A stretch of DNA of 64,000 nt from Chloroflexi bacterium AL-N1 (GCA_013122435.1 WYDT01000009.1:186001-250000); one strand, 5' to 3'; shown: positions 28,227 through 36,766, counted from the first letter of the stretch. The notes: a model not told the origin generated them from the letters alone. Translations and numbers: made by a program.

Positions 28227-28280
28227 ACCCTAGATTATTAATAAGAACCATTAGGCTCTCACTAATATTTTATCTAGGGT
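28227..28280 (-). terminator. Attenuator-like stem between precursor and modification genes
   Basis: ACCCTAGAT (28227-28235) pairs with ATCTAGGGT (28272-28280), and an inner 5-bp stem ATTAG/CTAAT (28250-28254, 28262-28266) has a 7-base loop. It starts 8 bases after the precursor stop on the minus strand. Such a structure would lower downstream transcription or stabilise the 5' precursor transcript, giving precursor excess. Confidence 0.6.
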
Positions 28281-28288
28281 AACCATGG

Positions 28289-28459
28289 TTATGTTAGAGC
28301 AGGTGAGCTTTCATATTGCAGAAGAGCCAGAGGGAGAGGGTTCAGCTCTTCAATGCTAAAATCTTCAATTTGGAGTTGGTTCTCGTTATTTTCGGATTCG
28401 AGAGCTTCATTAATCTTGCTAATGAGTTCCGTGACTGGTGTGACTGTTGTTTCTTTCAT
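28289..28459 (-). CDS. Putative RiPP precursor peptide, 56 residues
   Basis: Short gene read directly from the sequence, ATG at 28459 preceded by AAAGGAACT. It encodes 56 residues: MKETTVTPVTELISKINEAL, then ESENNENQLQIEDFSIEELN, then PLPLALLQYESSPALT. The first 40 residues are acidic and amphipathic, as in a leader that would dock in an RRE domain. The remaining part, rich in Pro, Leu and Ser/Thr with no Cys, is the likely core; the border is unknown. It is the first gene before two dehydrogenases and an E1-like gene. No homologue is known to me by name. Confidence 0.68.
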   Translation of the reverse strand: MKETTVTPVTELISKINEALESENNENQLQIEDFSIEELNPLPLALLQYESSPALT

Positions 28460-28531
28460 GAAGAATAGTTCCTTTCTTTAGATCATTAAATGGCTTATGA
28501 GACATTAAAGGCTTCTCTGCAAGGAAACGAA

Positions 28532-28553
28532 ACTCTGAAAGTCGGATTCTTAC
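28532..28553 (-). repeat. Right arm of inverted repeat flanking the precursor gene
   Basis: Partner of 28199-28220 (20 of 22 positions match in inverted orientation). It lies in the 5' leader of the precursor transcript, about 73 bases before the start codon. Confidence 0.7.
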
Positions 28554-28559
28554 TCCCTA

Positions 28560-29091
28560 TGTGTGACACTTACTAGTCTTAGCCAATCTCATTTTGGGAA
28601 GGGCTCTGTTTTACGTACTTAGATAAACATTGAAACTCAATGCACAGTCGAACAAGCACTATCTCATGCAGATACACGAACGTATTGCCCTGATTAATAC
28701 CGTATTGTATCGTTGAGTACTATCAGTCCAAAAACGGCTGTTATGGTCTGATCGATAATCTTCTCATGTCTGTGCTTAATCTAAATTAATGATATTCAAA
28801 GAAAGTGGTTTGTGGTTTAAATATATATTCATATGTTATAGAAACAATATTATAAATGTATAGTTTATTATATAACAATTAAGAAATTGTTTTATTAGAA
28901 TAATATGAGAAAAAGTTAAATTTGATAGTGATTGAAATTATGCTTTCGATATGGGTAAAAAAGACTACTCACAGAATCGGTCTTTGGATTATTTAGTAAA
29001 GATTATTAATAAACTAACATAGACTGGGTTGAGTCATTTTAGTAAATAGCAAGGGTCCCTATTGCATGATAGTTGCTTGGGTCGACATAGA
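28560..29091. other. AT-rich region upstream of the RiPP-like operon
   Basis: About 530 bases, very AT-rich between 28790 and 29030. It should contain the precursor promoter, but several weak matches compete and none is convincing. No gene is supported. Confidence 0.35.
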
Positions 29092-29244
29092 TTAGATTGA
29101 CCAGAATATTGATCGAGCGCCCGATCTGGGTGCGTTTTTCAATTGCTCAATCAGACGTTCCACAATAGTCCGTCTTTGTAGCCAGGTGAAGTCGCCGACA
29201 ACGCAGAAGTTTGTGTATCCACACATGACATGGGGAAATCCTGT
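29092..29244 (-). pseudogene. Transposase C-terminal scrap
   Basis: On the minus strand a 50-codon open stretch reads FCVVGDFTWLQRRTIVERLI followed by EQLKNAP and a stop, resembling the C-terminal WxxxRxxVERxxxxL block of IS5/IS4-type DDE transposases. The rest of the element is missing and no inverted ends are seen. The resemblance is short, so the assignment is weak. Confidence 0.35.
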
Positions 29245-29482
29245 TTAACTATGTATTTGTTTTCTACGTTTGCAGTGTAAGCAAAACGGAAACCCTTTAT
29301 CCTGAGCAGGTTATTAATATTGTAGTATAAGGAATGTATATGAACCTACCAGGTAATTGTCATCTGTTCTCCTTCATTCTATCTCTTTCTCCCAAAATCC
29401 TTCCATAAATATGCAGACAAAATTGATTTGAACACGTAGTATCTTACGAGAACCTTAGATCAATCGTGTTGAGGATATACAC

Positions 29483-30304
29483 ATGCACAAGACTACGGAT
29501 TTATGTGCATTAGTCATTCGTTTACAAGCAAATCAAGATAGTGTGATATCAGTTGGACCAAATTATCATCCCCAGGTATTGTTCCTGGAGTTAATACGTC
29601 GTGCCAACCCGACATTATCTCATGAATTGCATCAGGATATTCCTAACAAACCATTTACAGTTTCAGTCCTCTCTGTCACTCCCTCAGGTCATGGATGTAC
29701 ACCAAATACGGTACAGATTGATCTTCGGGTGACACTATTACAAGCAAAATTAGTTGGGCCAGTGACACAGGCACTCTCTCAGCATGTCGTAGTGCCGATT
29801 GGTCATGCAATGGTGAGTGTTAGCGATATCTTTGCTAAACAGAAGCAACACCTGTGGGCTGGTTCGACTTCTGTATCAGAGTTAATTGCGACGGTTAAGC
29901 CGGCCCACAAACTTACTCTGGAGTTTGTTCGGCTTACTGCTTTTGGCCAGGGAAGCGACAGTGCTGGTAAAAAACGCCTGGGAATGATGCCATCACCAGA
30001 AACGGTATTTGGCAGTCTGGCACGTCGCTGGAATGATTTAATGCCTTCTGAACACTCATTGACTATGGAGCAGATCAAAGCAGCAACTGTCGATACGCTG
30101 GTTAGTTCGTATCATCTTGAAACCCAGATGCATGACTTAGGGGTCAGTGTGCAAAAGGGATTTATTGGTACCTGCACCTACGAATTATCACCAGATCCTA
30201 TGCATCGACAACTCCTTACGCTACTGGCTGATGCTTCTTTCTACCTGGGCATCGGTATTAAAACTGCCCGTGGTATGGGTTTGTGTCGGCGCATCCACAA
30301 ATAA
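29483..30304 (+). CDS. cas6: CRISPR-associated endoribonuclease Cas6 (orphan)
   Basis: 273 residues, two ferredoxin-like halves. N-terminal NYHPQVLFLELIRRANPTLSHE fits the Cas6 region with the catalytic His and LH element, followed by KPFTVSVL. The C-terminal glycine-rich loop YLGIGIKTARGMGLCRR is diagnostic. Cas6 cuts pre-crRNA within repeats. No other cas gene and no CRISPR array lie within the window on either side. The start has GAGGA at good spacing. A transposase scrap lies just upstream, which suggests rearrangement. Confidence 0.9.
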   Translation: MHKTTDLCALVIRLQANQDSVISVGPNYHPQVLFLELIRRANPTLSHELHQDIPNKPFTVSVLSVTPSGHGCTPNTVQIDLRVTLLQAKLVGPVTQALSQHVVVPIGHAMVSVSDIFAKQKQHLWAGSTSVSELIATVKPAHKLTLEFVRLTAFGQGSDSAGKKRLGMMPSPETVFGSLARRWNDLMPSEHSLTMEQIKAATVDTLVSSYHLETQMHDLGVSVQKGFIGTCTYELSPDPMHRQLLTLLADASFYLGIGIKTARGMGLCRRIHK

Positions 30305-30449
30305 CATCCTGATACTGGTATGAGCGATTTCCATAACGTTGTTGCCGCTATAACTGTGAGATTCACCCCAGTTTTCTGATGGGAACTATCATCCATCTTC
30401 CAGCGTTAGCATAGTAGACCAAAGATAATACCGTATGAGGAGACTCTTT

Positions 30450-31871
30450 ATGAACGTACAACGTACAATAATGTGGTGGAGTACCGCTCTGGTGGTATGC
30501 CTGGTTATGGCTGCTTGTGGAGCAACAAACGCTGGAACAACTGGAACAGATGTAGACGACTCTGCCCAATCAAACGAAGAAATGACCCAACCAAACGAAG
30601 ACTCAACGGAAGATACTGCGATGGAAACAACAGATGCATTCGTTGGAACTGAATGGCAGATGGTTGCGTATGGCGCGCCAGCTAGTGTGCAAATGCCCCT
30701 TCCAGACTATCTGCCTACTATTCGATTTGATGCGACATCACTGAGTGGTAATGCTGGTTGTAATACCTATGGAGGTGATTACACTATCAGTGGATCAGAT
30801 CTGACAGTGGCAGATCTTTTTGCGACTGAGATGGCCTGTGCTGATCAAGGGGCGATGGATCAAGAGATGGCGTATCTTCAATTGCTGAGTGCCGTTCAGA
30901 CCTTTACGCTTGCCGATGGGAAACTTACTCTTAACGCACCTGATGGCACACTGGTTTTTGAAACCCCTAAAACCATTGAGAGTCAACCACTCGAGGGTGC
31001 TGTCTGGCAACTTGAAACCCTGGTGACATTTGAGGCTGATTCAGTTGCGGCCCAACCAGTAACCGATGGCGCATCAATTACAGCTTTGTTTCAGCTTGGT
31101 ACATTGGGCGGTTCAGTAGAAGGTTCGACTGGTTGTAACGACTACAGTGGATCCTACCGGATTGATAATTTCCAGATCACAGTGCCTTCAGCATTTACCA
31201 ATACTGAGGCAGAATGTATCGATGATACTGCACGTGAGCAAGAAGAGCAGTTTCTAACTGGAATACAAACCGCCGAGAGCTACAGGATTGATGGCGATGT
31301 ATTGACGATCACCCATCCCGACGGCGAATTGGTGTTCCGCGTTAAGGGAGATACCTCTGCCGATCCAAATGCTGTTTATGCGACGATTTTACGGGAGTGG
31401 CAGGGTGCACGTGATGCATTTGTGGTATTGAATGAGACTCGCTTTAATACTCCAGATCAGGATATGGACGCAACCATTGCTGCTTTACAGGAATTGCCAC
31501 CATTATCTGATGAGGTTGCAACTCTGGATGAAACATTACTGACCGATTTTCGTGAGAAGAACGCCGAATCACAATCGCTTGATAGTACATTTTCGATTGA
31601 CTTCCCGACGATTTTTATGAACCAGGCCGATATTGATGATATCTTTGTAGATGGTGAAGAGGCTGGCTGGCAAACCTTCAACGAGCGTTTTGGGAACACT
31701 GATGGTTATGTTGCTCTATCCAATGTGGGTTTTAGTGAGGGTGGCAATGAGGCTCTGGTGTATCTGGAACTGCACTCACCAGATGACACTGCTGGCTTCT
31801 ACAATACGTTATTTCTGCAAAATGGCACATGGGTAGTAGTGCAGAGCAATCGGATATGGGGAGATGAGTAG
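30450..31871 (+). CDS. Lipoprotein with two META (DUF306) domains
   Basis: 473 residues. Lipoprotein signal peptide with lipobox LVMAACG, then an acidic low-complexity linker. Two META domains follow, each beginning with a Trp motif (VGTEWQMV; LEGAVWQLE) and containing the Gly-Cys-Asn block (GNAGCNTYGGDY; GSTGCNDYSGSY) and a conserved second Cys. The last 150 residues are an unassigned alpha/beta domain. META proteins (HslJ type) are linked to envelope stress and novobiocin resistance in E. coli; the role here is unknown. AGGAG lies 7 bases before ATG 30450; 30435 is an alternative. Confidence 0.88.
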   Translation: MNVQRTIMWWSTALVVCLVMAACGATNAGTTGTDVDDSAQSNEEMTQPNEDSTEDTAMETTDAFVGTEWQMVAYGAPASVQMPLPDYLPTIRFDATSLSGNAGCNTYGGDYTISGSDLTVADLFATEMACADQGAMDQEMAYLQLLSAVQTFTLADGKLTLNAPDGTLVFETPKTIESQPLEGAVWQLETLVTFEADSVAAQPVTDGASITALFQLGTLGGSVEGSTGCNDYSGSYRIDNFQITVPSAFTNTEAECIDDTAREQEEQFLTGIQTAESYRIDGDVLTITHPDGELVFRVKGDTSADPNAVYATILREWQGARDAFVVLNETRFNTPDQDMDATIAALQELPPLSDEVATLDETLLTDFREKNAESQSLDSTFSIDFPTIFMNQADIDDIFVDGEEAGWQTFNERFGNTDGYVALSNVGFSEGGNEALVYLELHSPDDTAGFYNTLFLQNGTWVVVQSNRIWGDE

Positions 31872-31909
31872 AAACCTGTGATGAGTATGTAAGCAGAACG
31901 GATCTAGGC

Positions 31910-31938
31910 AAGGGCGTTCAACCAAACGCCCTTTTGTG
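31910..31938. terminator. Bidirectional rho-independent terminator
   Basis: AAGGGCGTT (31910-31918) and AACGCCCTT (31925-31933) form a 9-bp stem with a 6-base loop, followed by TTGTGT on the plus strand and preceded by A-rich sequence that gives T residues on the minus strand. It separates two convergent genes. Confidence 0.75.
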
Positions 31939-31952
31939 TAGGAAGATGAGGA

Positions 31953-33104
31953 TTAGTATTTTGGAATGGAAGGATCTACATCGTCGGACCAGCGTAGAAT
32001 ACCCCCAACCATATTTTTGACTTTACGGAATCCTGCCAGTTGCAGCATCTCCATCGCGCGGGCGCTACGCCCCCCACTGCGACAGTAGACCACTGTTTCA
32101 CGTTCAGGATCGAGTTCGTGTAGGCGTTGTGCCAGTTCATTGACAGAAATACGGATGGCATCTGGCAGGTGGCCGATATCCCATTCGTTTGCTTCGCGCA
32201 CATCGAGCAGGAATGGCTTGTCGGGATGTTCCAACCATGCGGCCACTTCACCTGGCGTGATCTCATTGGCGCTAACAACGGGCGTAGGTTCTGGAACGAT
32301 TCCACAGAACTGGTTGTAGTCGATCAGTTCTGTAATGGTTGGATGCTCACCACAGACCGGGCAATCCGGGTTGCGTCGGAGCTTGAGTTCGCGAAACTGC
32401 ATTGCCAGCGCATCATACAGCATCAGGCGACCGACCAGCGCTTCGCCAATCCCTGCTAATAATTTAACAACTTCAGTTGCCTGGAGTGTGCCGATAATAC
32501 CGGGTAGCACACCTAACACACCCCCCTCTGCACAACTCGGCACCAGTCCCGGAGGTGGTGGTTCCGGGTAAAGACAGCGATAGCAGGGGCCACCTCCTGC
32601 GGTGTTGAACACAGTCGCTTGTCCCTCAAAACGAAAGATTGAGCCATACACATTGGGTTTGCCAAGCAGCACTGAGGCATCGTTGGTGAGATAACGAGTA
32701 GGAAAGTTGTCGGTCCCATCAACGATGACATCGTACGGGCGCAAGATCTCGAGTGCGTTTTCAGAGGTGAGTTGCACTTCGTATGTGCTGACTTCGATGT
32801 GTGGGTTCAGATCGAGCAGACGTTGCTTGGCTGAATCGGTCTTGCGGATACCGAGTGTGCTCGTTCCATGGACGATCTGGCGTTGGAGATTGCTTTCTTC
32901 GACCACGTCAAAATCGACCAAACCGATATGACCAACACCTGCCGCTGCCAGATAGAGCGCAAGTGGTGAGCCCAACCCGCCAGTGCCAACCAGCAGGACA
33001 CTCCCGGCTTTGAGTTGTTCCTGAGCAGCCATCCCAAATTCTGGTAGGATTAAATGACGTGCATAGCGACGAATTTCATCATTAGAAAGTGCTGTATGAG
33101 ACAT
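31953..33104 (-). CDS. moeZ: MoeZ-type E1 adenylyltransferase/sulfurtransferase (ThiF plus rhodanese)
   Basis: 383 residues. N-terminal E1 domain: LLVGTGGLGSPLALYLAAAGVG, VDFDVVEESNLQRQIV and the intact Mg motif VDGTDNFPTRYL; two CxxC pairs (CYRC; CPVC). The C-terminal rhodanese domain carries the sulfur-accepting Cys in VYCRSGGRSARA. It adenylates the C-terminal Gly of a small carrier protein and transfers sulfur to make a thiocarboxylate. Together with the three next genes it matches the mycobacterial CysO route to cysteine. It lies 27 bases downstream of the carrier gene. Confidence 0.94.
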   Translation of the reverse strand: MSHTALSNDEIRRYARHLILPEFGMAAQEQLKAGSVLLVGTGGLGSPLALYLAAAGVGHIGLVDFDVVEESNLQRQIVHGTSTLGIRKTDSAKQRLLDLNPHIEVSTYEVQLTSENALEILRPYDVIVDGTDNFPTRYLTNDASVLLGKPNVYGSIFRFEGQATVFNTAGGGPCYRCLYPEPPPPGLVPSCAEGGVLGVLPGIIGTLQATEVVKLLAGIGEALVGRLMLYDALAMQFRELKLRRNPDCPVCGEHPTITELIDYNQFCGIVPEPTPVVSANEITPGEVAAWLEHPDKPFLLDVREANEWDIGHLPDAIRISVNELAQRLHELDPERETVVYCRSGGRSARAMEMLQLAGFRKVKNMVGGILRWSDDVDPSIPKY

Positions 33105-33131
33105 AGTTCTTTACATTTCACTAGAGTGCGA

Positions 33132-33416
33132 TTATTGGTTTATCCCACCAGCAATCGCTGGGATAATGCTGACAATTTCTCCATCTGGCACAGGTGTATC
33201 TGAGCCTTGCAAGTGGCGAATATCTTCATCACCGACATACACGTTTACAAAGCTGCGTAGTTGTTTTTGTTCGTTGTACAACTGGTTGCCAAGTTGTGGG
33301 TATTGTTCAGCCAGATGTCCGAGTAGTTGCCCAATAGTAGTACTTTCTACTGTGATTGTTGCATTCCCATCGGCATATTGACGTAGCGCGGTCGGAATAG
33401 ATATGGTGACTGACAT
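33132..33416 (-). CDS. CysO/MoaD-like sulfur carrier with tail after Gly-Gly
   Basis: 94 residues, ubiquitin-like fold. The C-terminus is SIIPAIAGGINQ, so three residues follow the diglycine that must be terminal for adenylation. The adjacent JAMM peptidase could trim the tail, as shown for QbsE/QbsD in thioquinolobactin biosynthesis. The start at 33416 has AAAGGAG; the frame runs further upstream. It sits between the peptidase and MoeZ genes in the same direction. Confidence 0.9.
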   Translation of the reverse strand: MSVTISIPTALRQYADGNATITVESTTIGQLLGHLAEQYPQLGNQLYNEQKQLRSFVNVYVGDEDIRHLQGSDTPVPDGEIVSIIPAIAGGINQ

Positions 33417-33462
33417 CAACGTCTCCTTTAAGACATGGTTTGTAGCGAACAAGGATCGCAAT

Positions 33463-33936
33463 TTATGTTTCTGGTTCTGTGATTGGTTCAGCGACGAAGC
33501 GCTGGCCGTTGTCCATGAGCAACCAACTTGCTATTTCAGTTGCCTGTCCTGCCTGTACGCTCTGTATCACAAATGAAAAGCTGATACCACCACCAGCACT
33601 CTGTGAGCCGATCCGGTCGCGTTCAGAGGGAACGGCGGGATGGTCAGGGTGTGAGTGATAACAGCCAATGATATCGAGGCTCTGGTTTCGGGCAGCACGA
33701 TCTGCGGCGAGATAGTCCCGTGGATCGAGGTAGAAACGATCCCGTTGTGATGTCGCATCATCGGTGTCGGCCAGCGTCACTTGACCTTGCCAGCGGTTCT
33801 CGACCGGATGGACTGCGACCGCGACCTTAGAGTCGCCATCGATCAACCCTAGCAATAGGCCCACACATTCATTGGGATAGGTCGACTCAGCATGAGTTGC
33901 GATGTCATGTTTTATCTGTTCTGACAATACAAGCAT
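33463..33936 (-). CDS. JAMM/MPN+ metallopeptidase (Mec-like)
   Basis: About 157 residues. The JAMM zinc motif is complete: an early Glu (YPNECVGLLLG) and GCYHSHPDHPAVPSERD. In Mycobacterium, Mec releases cysteine from the CysO-cysteine adduct; in siderophore pathways, relatives expose the carrier's Gly-Gly. Both jobs are possible here because the carrier ends GGINQ. The start at 33936 has only a weak ribosome site; a longer form reaching 34002 would overlap cysM by 25 bases. Confidence 0.9.
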   Translation of the reverse strand: MLVLSEQIKHDIATHAESTYPNECVGLLLGLIDGDSKVAVAVHPVENRWQGQVTLADTDDATSQRDRFYLDPRDYLAADRAARNQSLDIIGCYHSHPDHPAVPSERDRIGSQSAGGGISFSFVIQSVQAGQATEIASWLLMDNGQRFVAEPITEPET

Positions 33937-33977
33937 GGATACATATTTCGTTCCAGTAAGATATTTCTTCGTAATCT

Positions 33978-34994
33978 TTAAATCCCTGCACCACTCATAC
34001 ACGCCTCATCCACATCGGTCCAGAATGTCTCACTCAGATATTTACTGGCACTATCACAGAGAATCGTCACGACAACGCCACGTTCAAGGGTCTGTGCGAG
34101 ACGTAATGCTGCAACCACGTTGGCGGCGGCTGAGATGCCTATCAGGAGTCCTTCGGTCCGTGCGAGACGCCGCGCCATGTCGAAGGCGGCTTCGCTGCTC
34201 ACCTCAATGGTGTCGTCTGCCAGCGTCGCGTCGTAAATCCCAGGTACCAAATTGGTAGTTGCAACGTGTTTGACGCCTTTGAGTGCATGGTAGGGGCCGT
34301 CGGTCTGCACGCCGATGAGCTGCATGTGCTGATTTGCGTCACGGAGTCGTCGCCCGGTCCCAACGAATGGGCCACAGGTGCCGAGTGCTGCTACAAAATG
34401 AGTGATACGCCCAGCGGTTTGTGACCAGATCTCCGCGCCAGTTGTGTCAAAGTGTGCCTGAACATTGGCAGGATTGTTGTACTGATCAGGATAGAAAAAG
34501 CGATCAGGATGTGGTTCAACAAGGGCGCTTATGGTGGCTATGTCGCGATCCATGCCCTCTTGTGGATCGGTCAGAATCAGATCGGCCCCCAGTACCTCAA
34601 GTGTTCGTTTGCGTTCAGGGCTGGCTTTGGCTGGCATTGCCAGTGTGACACCGTAGCCCAGAGCAGCGCCGAGTGTGGCGCAGGCAATGCCCGTATTGCC
34701 GCTTGTCGCATCTGCGATACGCATATCAGGGCGTAAGTGACCTGTACGTTCGCCGTCCAGAATCATGGCCAGGGTCGGGCGATCCTTTACAGAGCTGCCG
34801 GGATTGTACCATTCCGCCTTGGCATAGACTTCAACACTTTTGGAAAGGTCTGGAGCAATACGATCAAGTCGTAGGAGGGGGGTATGGCCAACTAGACTGA
34901 GAACGGCTGGATGCTGTGATCGAGCAGTTGTCGTGGCTGAGGTGTGCTGAACATCTGTGTTCTGTCGCATTGTGGTGGACGATGGCTGACTCAT
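33978..34994 (-). CDS. cysM: PLP-dependent cysteine synthase, CysM type
   Basis: 338 residues. The PLP Lys is in NPGSSVKDRPTLAMI; SGNTGIACATLGAALGY is the phosphate/substrate loop, and ALGTCGPFVGTGRRL binds the cofactor phosphate. The first 30 residues are a poorly conserved Ser/Thr-rich extension, so translation may begin at the second Met (34970). With the carrier and JAMM genes it is likely to use a protein thiocarboxylate as sulfide donor, as Mtb CysM does. Its start overlaps the stop of the sufU-like gene by 4 bases. Confidence 0.92.
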   Translation of the reverse strand: MSQPSSTTMRQNTDVQHTSATTTARSQHPAVLSLVGHTPLLRLDRIAPDLSKSVEVYAKAEWYNPGSSVKDRPTLAMILDGERTGHLRPDMRIADATSGNTGIACATLGAALGYGVTLAMPAKASPERKRTLEVLGADLILTDPQEGMDRDIATISALVEPHPDRFFYPDQYNNPANVQAHFDTTGAEIWSQTAGRITHFVAALGTCGPFVGTGRRLRDANQHMQLIGVQTDGPYHALKGVKHVATTNLVPGIYDATLADDTIEVSSEAAFDMARRLARTEGLLIGISAAANVVAALRLAQTLERGVVVTILCDSASKYLSETFWTDVDEACMSGAGI

Positions 34995-35416
34995 TCCTCT
35001 GACCTCTGACCTGTATCGACCGTTTGCTGGTGGTGTTCATGCTGATATTTGATGACGGCTGTTCGCAATGTTTCTAATGCCAACGAAGCGCAGCGTGGGC
35101 GGGAACGTGCAATCTCGCGTCCCATGATTTCAACAACCGTATCGAAATCCATCTGGCGAATGTCATTGAGCCCTTTTCCCACCATTTGTTCCGTAAGGAT
35201 GGACGCTGCTGCCTGACTAATCGTACAACCCTGCCCCTCGAAGGTCATCAATTCCACTGTGTCGGTTGTCGGATTGATCTTCAGATGGATGGTAACGATA
35301 TCACTACATTCAGGATGCCCACCTGACGCCGTTACATCGGCCTTCTCCAACGATCCATAGTTACGAGGTTGCTCATAATGATCGAGTAGATGGTCGATAA
35401 TATCCTGCCGATCCAT
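34991..35416 (-). CDS. sufU: SufU/IscU-type scaffold or sulfur-relay protein (copy 1)
   Basis: 141 residues. The three Cys ligands are seen in GGHPECSDIV, EGQGCTISQAAA and RPRCASLALETL; the first Asp-containing motif differs from canonical GNPxCGD. SufU accepts sulfur from SufS, usually with zinc. This copy is separated from the suf operon and placed with the rhodanese and cysM genes (4-base overlap with cysM), which hints at a sulfur-transfer role other than general Fe-S assembly. CGGAG precedes the ATG at 35416. Confidence 0.88.
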   Translation of the reverse strand: MDRQDIIDHLLDHYEQPRNYGSLEKADVTASGGHPECSDIVTIHLKINPTTDTVELMTFEGQGCTISQAAASILTEQMVGKGLNDIRQMDFDTVVEIMGREIARSRPRCASLALETLRTAVIKYQHEHHQQTVDTGQRSEE

Positions 35417-35442
35417 GTGAAAACTCCGTGTATGTGAGTAGC

Positions 35443-36300
35443 TTAGGGCTGGTACGTTTTTGCAATTGGGAGACCTACTGCGTTCCCCCACTCAGTCCAG
35501 CTACCATCGTAGTTACGAACGTTTGAGTACCCCAGCAAGTATGTTAGCACAAACCAGGTATGGCTGGAACGCTCACCAATACGACAATAGGTGATAACAT
35601 CCTTGTCTGCGGTGATGCCCTGATTACCATACAATGTTTGAAGTTCATCTACGCTCTTGAACGTGCCATCTTCCTGCACTGCCTGGGCCCATGGGATGTT
35701 AGCTGCACCAGGGATGTGTCCGCCGCGCAGGGTGCCCTCTTGCGGGTAATCGGGCATGTGGGTACGTTCACCACTAAACTCCTGTGGACTCCGTACGTCG
35801 ACAAGTGCAGTATCGCCCTGTTTGATATGCGCCAGAACCTGATCACGAAATGCACGGATAGCAGTATCGTCACGTTCAGCAGCGCGATAGGTCGTGGCTG
35901 GATAAGTCGGGATTTCGCGGGTCATCTCGCGTCCCTCGGCAATCCATTTGGCCCGTCCGCCGTTCAAGATACGGGCATCCTGGTGCCCAAAGAGTTTGAA
36001 GACCCAGAAGGCATAGGTGGCCCACCAGTTATTTTTATCGCCATAGAAGATTACCGTCGTGTCGTTGCCAATGCCTTTGGATGATAGCAACTGTGCAAAA
36101 CGCGCACGATCAAGGTAATCGCGTTGAACCGGATCGTTGAGATCGTTCAACCAATCGATTTTGATGGCACCGGGGATATGTTTTTGATCATAAAGCAATA
36201 TATCTTCATTGCTTTCCAGAATACGTATATTGTAATCCTGTAAATGATCGGCGAGCCAATCAGTTTCAACAATCACTTCAGGGTGTGCATACTGGGCCAT
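35443..36300 (-). CDS. Two-domain thiosulfate/3-mercaptopyruvate sulfurtransferase
   Basis: 285 residues, tandem rhodanese domains. The N-terminal domain ([14 protein letters not shown]...[10 protein letters not shown]) is inactive; the second carries the active-site Cys in [15 protein letters not shown]. The CRIGERSS loop is typical of bacterial SseA/thiosulfate sulfurtransferases in actinobacteria and Chloroflexi. First gene of the sulfur operon, with AAAAGGAG before the ATG and 26 bases before the SufU-like gene, suggesting that it supplies sulfane sulfur to the downstream proteins. Confidence 0.92.
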   Translation of the reverse strand: MAQYAHPEVIVETDWLADHLQDYNIRILESNEDILLYDQKHIPGAIKIDWLNDLNDPVQRDYLDRARFAQLLSSKGIGNDTTVIFYGDKNNWWATYAFWVFKLFGHQDARILNGGRAKWIAEGREMTREIPTYPATTYRAAERDDTAIRAFRDQVLAHIKQGDTALVDVRSPQEFSGERTHMPDYPQEGTLRGGHIPGAANIPWAQAVQEDGTFKSVDELQTLYGNQGITADKDVITYCRIGERSSHTWFVLTYLLGYSNVRNYDGSWTEWGNAVGLPIAKTYQP

Positions 36301-36436
36301 TCCAAATAGCTCCTTTTTTGTGGAGTTTTATGTACAACTTTGTCAGGATTTATTCTACTTCAGATAGTGATGAGCGTCAAGTATTGAAGAATACAATACC
36401 CCCATAACAGGGGGTATCAATATAGATCAAAATGGT

Positions 36437-36751
36437 TTACAAACTAACGAGAATATCGTCCCCATCAATCTGAACCGGGTATACTTCCAGCGGTGCATAT
36501 GCTGGAAGAACCAGTACTGCACCTGTTTCGACCTTAAAACGGGCCCCGTGCAAGGGGCATTCTATCGAACAATCATCAGGATCAAAGAACCCCTCGTGAA
36601 GCTGTGCATAAGCGTGCGTGCATATATTTGTCGTCGCATAGAAGGATCCATTGTGGTTGTAAATTGCAATTTTCTTTCCCTCATGATCGTACGAACGTAC
36701 CTCATTTGTTGGTATATCGCTCACATTTGCAAGCTTGATAAAATCTGCCAT
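36437..36751 (-). CDS. Rieske-type [2Fe-2S] ferredoxin
   Basis: 104 residues. The cluster ligands are CTHAYAQ and CPLHGARF, with 16 to 18 residues between, as in NirD/BphA3-type soluble Rieske proteins. No oxygenase or nitrite reductase is adjacent, so its redox partner is unknown. It lies 15 bases after the roadblock-like gene on the same strand and has AAAAGGAGC upstream of the start. Confidence 0.92.
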   Translation of the reverse strand: MADFIKLANVSDIPTNEVRSYDHEGKKIAIYNHNGSFYATTNICTHAYAQLHEGFFDPDDCSIECPLHGARFKVETGAVLVLPAYAPLEVYPVQIDGDDILVSL

Positions 36752-36766
36752 GGGCTCCTTTTCTTG

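Noticed and set aside
29340..29408. 22-codon frame upstream of cas6 as a second precursor peptide
   Set aside because: It is on the opposite strand from the RiPP-like operon, is short and has no leader-like pattern.
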